This document shows, piece after piece, positions 61,396 to 64,000 of a DNA stretch of 64,000 nucleotides (position 1 is its first letter; each line of letters starts with the position of its first letter). Below the pieces are notes generated by a model that was not told where the DNA came from, did no database searches, and worked only from the letters and a program-made list of their open reading frames with translations. This DNA comes from G965202915 sp965205955. GTDB taxonomy: Bacteria; Pseudomonadota; Gammaproteobacteria; Eutrophobiales; Eutrophobiaceae. Where the stretch lies: the NCBI GenBank assembly GCA_965205955.1, contig OZ242192.1, forward strand, positions 1,674,001-1,738,000, read 5' to 3'. The position numbers and the translations under genes were made by a program.

Positions 61396-62595
61396 ATGCT
61401 TATCAGTGAGTTATTACAATTAATAGAGCAAGGCGAAGGGGCAAAGCTGGAATTCAAGGGCGGTAATATCCGTGCCGAAAGTTTGGCAAAAGAAATCGTA
61501 TCTTTTGCCAATATGAACGGTGGGCGTATTTTGCTTGGCGTTGAAGATAACGGCACAATCAGCGGCACAGATCGTGAAAATCTACAAGCTTGGGTTATGG
61601 ATAGTGTGGTTGGCAGGTTTGTCCATCCGTATATACTTCCAGATTATGAAGAAATTGCTATAGATAACAAAAAAATTGTAGTGCTGACCATTCCTATGGG
61701 AACAGCCAAGCCTTATGTCCTGAAATCTAATGATCGTGAAGATATTTACGTCCGTTATGGTGATACTTGCCAATTGGCATCTCGCGAGCAGCAAGCACGG
61801 CTATTTCAAACTGGTGGTCTGGTATCGACGGAAAGCTTCCCCATATATGGGTCGCTGGTTGACGAATTGGATGAGCGTCGTTATCAGGAATATTTTATTG
61901 ATATCCTGGGAGAAGAAACAATATCAGATTGGCAGGAATTTTTAATAAACCGAGGCTTTTTGGTTGGTGAGGAAAATTTGTATTGCAGTTATTTTTCTTA
62001 TGCGCTGTTTGCGAAAAATCCACGGCGTAGGCTTCCTCAAGCAGGGATCCGTCTGTTAGTGTTTCCTGGAACTGATGCAGATTATGACGCCAGTCTTGAT
62101 AAGGTTTTGAATGTCCCATTTGTCGGTTTGAAAGAAAACAAAGAAACCAATTTTGTCGAACGATCTTTACCCAACTCTGTCCTCAGTTATTTGCAACCCC
62201 ATATTACCAAAGAAGGATTGGAAGGCATGCAGCGGCAACGCCATTGGGATTACCCGCCTGAAGTTATTCGGGAGTTGCTCGTCAATGCCTTTGCACATCG
62301 CGATTGGACAAAACAGAACGATGTTCACCTGACAGTTTTCAGCGACAGACTAGAGGTAAACAGTCCGGGTGCCCTTCCGAACGGAATGACAATTGAAAAA
62401 GTCAAAGCGGGACAACAAACTCCCAGAAATACAAACATTGTTCGGATTCTGCGTGATTATAAATTTTTGGATGACAGGGGGATGGGTATTCGCCGCAAAG
62501 TCATTCCGCTAATGCTGGAACATACCGGGAAAGAGCCGGAATTTGAGGCTACCGAAGATTATTTCAAAGTGACAATCTGGAAAAAACGAATTTAA
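61396..62595 (+). CDS. AlbA_2/Schlafen-type protein with HATPase
   Basis: The 399 residues have the same design as the gene at 26749-28215: an N-terminal AlbA_2 domain (EGAKLEFKGG, ANMNGGRILLGVEDNG, DIYVRYGDTCQLASREQ) and a GHKL module (IRELLVNAFAHRDW, VFSDRLEVNSPG, DDRGMGIRRKVIPLM). Sequence similarity between the two is low. I chose the ATG at 61396; a TTG at 61387 overlapping the previous stop is possible. It lies between the PHP/SMC gene and res, in the same transcription direction. Confidence 0.82.
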   Translation: MLISELLQLIEQGEGAKLEFKGGNIRAESLAKEIVSFANMNGGRILLGVEDNGTISGTDRENLQAWVMDSVVGRFVHPYILPDYEEIAIDNKKIVVLTIPMGTAKPYVLKSNDREDIYVRYGDTCQLASREQQARLFQTGGLVSTESFPIYGSLVDELDERRYQEYFIDILGEETISDWQEFLINRGFLVGEENLYCSYFSYALFAKNPRRRLPQAGIRLLVFPGTDADYDASLDKVLNVPFVGLKENKETNFVERSLPNSVLSYLQPHITKEGLEGMQRQRHWDYPPEVIRELLVNAFAHRDWTKQNDVHLTVFSDRLEVNSPGALPNGMTIEKVKAGQQTPRNTNIVRILRDYKFLDDRGMGIRRKVIPLMLEHTGKEPEFEATEDYFKVTIWKKRI

Positions 62596-62623
62596 GTTGC
62601 CCGAATGGAGCATGCTGCCCGAA

Positions 62624-64000
62624 ATGGTTAAGCCCTCATCCCTCATCATAAACTCCCCCTACTCCGCCCCTTCTGAACACTGGGAATTCATCGAAGAAGG
62701 ACAATCCCTCAAGCTTGTGCAAGGTCGCCGTCAAGCTGGATATATGACTGCCGACCCGAAAGCGAAACCTCATCAAGACAAAGGAACTTTTAAACCCCTG
62801 CCACTTGCGAATCAAACCCGTCAGCGGGTTGCTGCCTGGCGCGAAGCGGGTTATCCAGGGATTACCGGCATTACCAAAACGCTGCTCGCTCACTGGCAAG
62901 ACCCCGAGCAAAGAGACTTTCCGTTTTTCTTCTGCCAGATTGAAGCGATTGAAACGCTGATATGGCTGATTGAAACTCCCGCTTCGGAAAAAACCGGAAT
63001 TGATATTCCGACAGACGGCGGAGAGTTTCGCCGCTTGTGTTCAAAACTCGCCACAGGCACCGGGAAAACCGTGGTTATGGCGATGCTGATTGCATGGCAG
63101 GCGATAAACCGCATGACCTACAACAGAGATGGGCGTTTTTCTCAACATGTGTTTATAGTCGCTCCAAACCTTACGGTCAGGGAACGGCTTTCGGTCCTTA
63201 ATCCTGCAAATACAAAAAACTACTATGACGAGTTCGGCGTAGTCCCACTGTCTTTGAAAGAAAAACTCAGGCAGGCAAAAGTCCTTATACGGAACTGGCA
63301 CGCACTCAACTGGGAAACGGAAGAAAAAATCGAGAAAAAGAAAGGGGTAGACAAACGCGGTGCGAAAAGCGATGAAGCGTACACCCGTGAAGTCCTCGGC
63401 GATATGGCAAATGCCCGCAATCTGATTGTGATTAACGATGAAGCCCACCATGCCTGGCGCGTGCCCGCCGAATCGACAATACAAGGCATTGCAAAAGAAG
63501 ATATAGAAGAAGCCACAAAATGGATCGGCGGGCTTGACCGCATACACAAGACGCGGGGGATTTTGAACTGTTTCGATTTCTCCGCAACCCCTTTTGCGCC
63601 AAGCGGCAAGAAAACATCGGAAGAGGCGCTGTTCGGCTGGATCGTGAGCGATTTCGGACTCAATGACGCGATTGAATCGGGGTTGGTCAAAACGCCGCGC
63701 ATTGTGGTGCGCGATGACGCGATACCGGATGCGAAAACATATAAATCACGCCTTTATCACATCTACAGCGACCCGGAAGTTCAGGACGATCTGAACCGCA
63801 AGGCGAAACCACATGAACCACTGCCCGACCTCGTAACAAATGCCTACCTTTTGCTGGGTTCAGATTGGAATGAAACAAAAGATAAGTGGGCTGAGAGCCA
63901 ACAAACACCTCCGGTAATAATTACTGTTGCAAACCGCACGGAGACGGCGGCGCGTATCAAATATGCATTTGACAATAAAGATATATTGATCGATGCACTT
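62624..64000 (+). CDS. res: Type III restriction subunit (Res), N-terminal part, cut by window edge
   Basis: Helicase-endonuclease subunit of the type III system. The frame is open to the right end. After the N-terminal SLIINSPYSAPSEHWEFIEE come the Q-tip/QIEAIETLIWL region, Walker A LATGTGKT (about 142-149), DEAH-like IVINDEAHHAW (about 268) and motif III FSATPF (about 319). The nuclease domain lies beyond the window. The start is uncertain: ATG at 62624 or in-frame ATG at 62612, neither with a well-spaced ribosome-binding site (GGAG at 62607). Its first 240 bp are duplicated, with about 8% difference, in the chimera at 58164. Confidence 0.9.
   Translation, partial: MVKPSSLIINSPYSAPSEHWEFIEEGQSLKLVQGRRQAGYMTADPKAKPHQDKGTFKPLPLANQTRQRVAAWREAGYPGITGITKTLLAHWQDPEQRDFPFFFCQIEAIETLIWLIETPASEKTGIDIPTDGGEFRRLCSKLATGTGKTVVMAMLIAWQAINRMTYNRDGRFSQHVFIVAPNLTVRERLSVLNPANTKNYYDEFGVVPLSLKEKLRQAKVLIRNWHALNWETEEKIEKKKGVDKRGAKSDEAYTREVLGDMANARNLIVINDEAHHAWRVPAESTIQGIAKEDIEEATKWIGGLDRIHKTRGILNCFDFSATPFAPSGKKTSEEALFGWIVSDFGLNDAIESGLVKTPRIVVRDDAIPDAKTYKSRLYHIYSDPEVQDDLNRKAKPHEPLPDLVTNAYLLLGSDWNETKDKWAESQQTPPVIITVANRTETAARIKYAFDNKDILIDAL

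Overview
The window comes from a gammaproteobacterial methylotroph, most likely a methanotroph of the Methylococcales type. The core gene orders era-recO-pdxJ, rne/rluC/sppA/maf, parE-parC-efp and nrdA-nrdB are gammaproteobacterial. A 9.5-kb block (43.4-52.8 kb) holds the tetrahydromethanopterin/methylofuran-linked formaldehyde oxidation genes: fae, mch, mfnD/E/F-like genes, a RimK-type ligase, a CitG-like protein, a HisA-like protein and pabB. Together with a SoxYZ-like carrier of the type associated with quinoprotein dehydrogenases and a folE2 gene, this points to C1 metabolism. I cannot name the species.

Layout. 1-3.6 kb: era (cut by the left edge), recO, pdxJ, prfC. 3.6-5.07 kb: a standalone PD-(D/E)XK nuclease gene bounded by an 18/20 direct repeat of the prfC 3' end. 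5.1-15.7 kb: housekeeping genes rne, a GFA-family gene, rluC, sppA, maf (apparently with an ATT start), parE, parC, efp. 15.7-19.2 kb: accessory debris, namely a secreted ankyrin-repeat protein left from a tandem array, a Fic-family remnant, an FRG-domain protein, a 39-bp relic of the 3' end of glmS (the attTn7 target) and an IS3-type transposase relic. 19.2-25.7 kb: a compact four-gene operon (HTH + GrpE-like protein, Hsp70-like ATPase, AAA+ ATPase, membrane protein with a J-like N-terminus lacking HPD). I do not recognise it as a named system. 25.9-34.9 kb: an island between two 346-bp direct repeats that begin a DUF1244 gene; it holds a broken type I restriction locus (hsdR intact, hsdM truncated), an AlbA/Schlafen-type ATPase, and a DprA plus RecQ-phosphoribosyltransferase pair. 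34.8-43.3 kb: core genes again (DUF1244, tRNA-Leu, radical SAM, SoxYZ-like, ispA, folE2, nrdAB with NrdR boxes). 43.4-52.8 kb: C1 cluster. 53.0-64.0 kb: a type III restriction-modification locus, still open at the right edge.

The most unusual region is the type III locus. The mod gene reads as one open frame although it carries two foreign elements: a DUF559 nuclease cassette bounded by 36-bp inverted repeats, and a four-helix-bundle (23S-intervening-sequence type) cassette bounded by its own inverted repeats and coding in another frame. Between mod and res sit two different accessory cassettes, an AAA ATPase with a TOPRIM-like partner and a PHP/SMC-like ATPase with an AlbA/HATPase protein. 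They are separated by a chimeric gene whose first half is the start of res and whose second half is the end of mod, joined exactly at an 8-bp sequence present in both. This is the structure expected if two versions of the locus were stacked by recombination.

The two candidates for an undescribed system are the Hsp70/AAA+/J-like operon (19.3-25.7 kb) and the stacked type III locus (53-64 kb).
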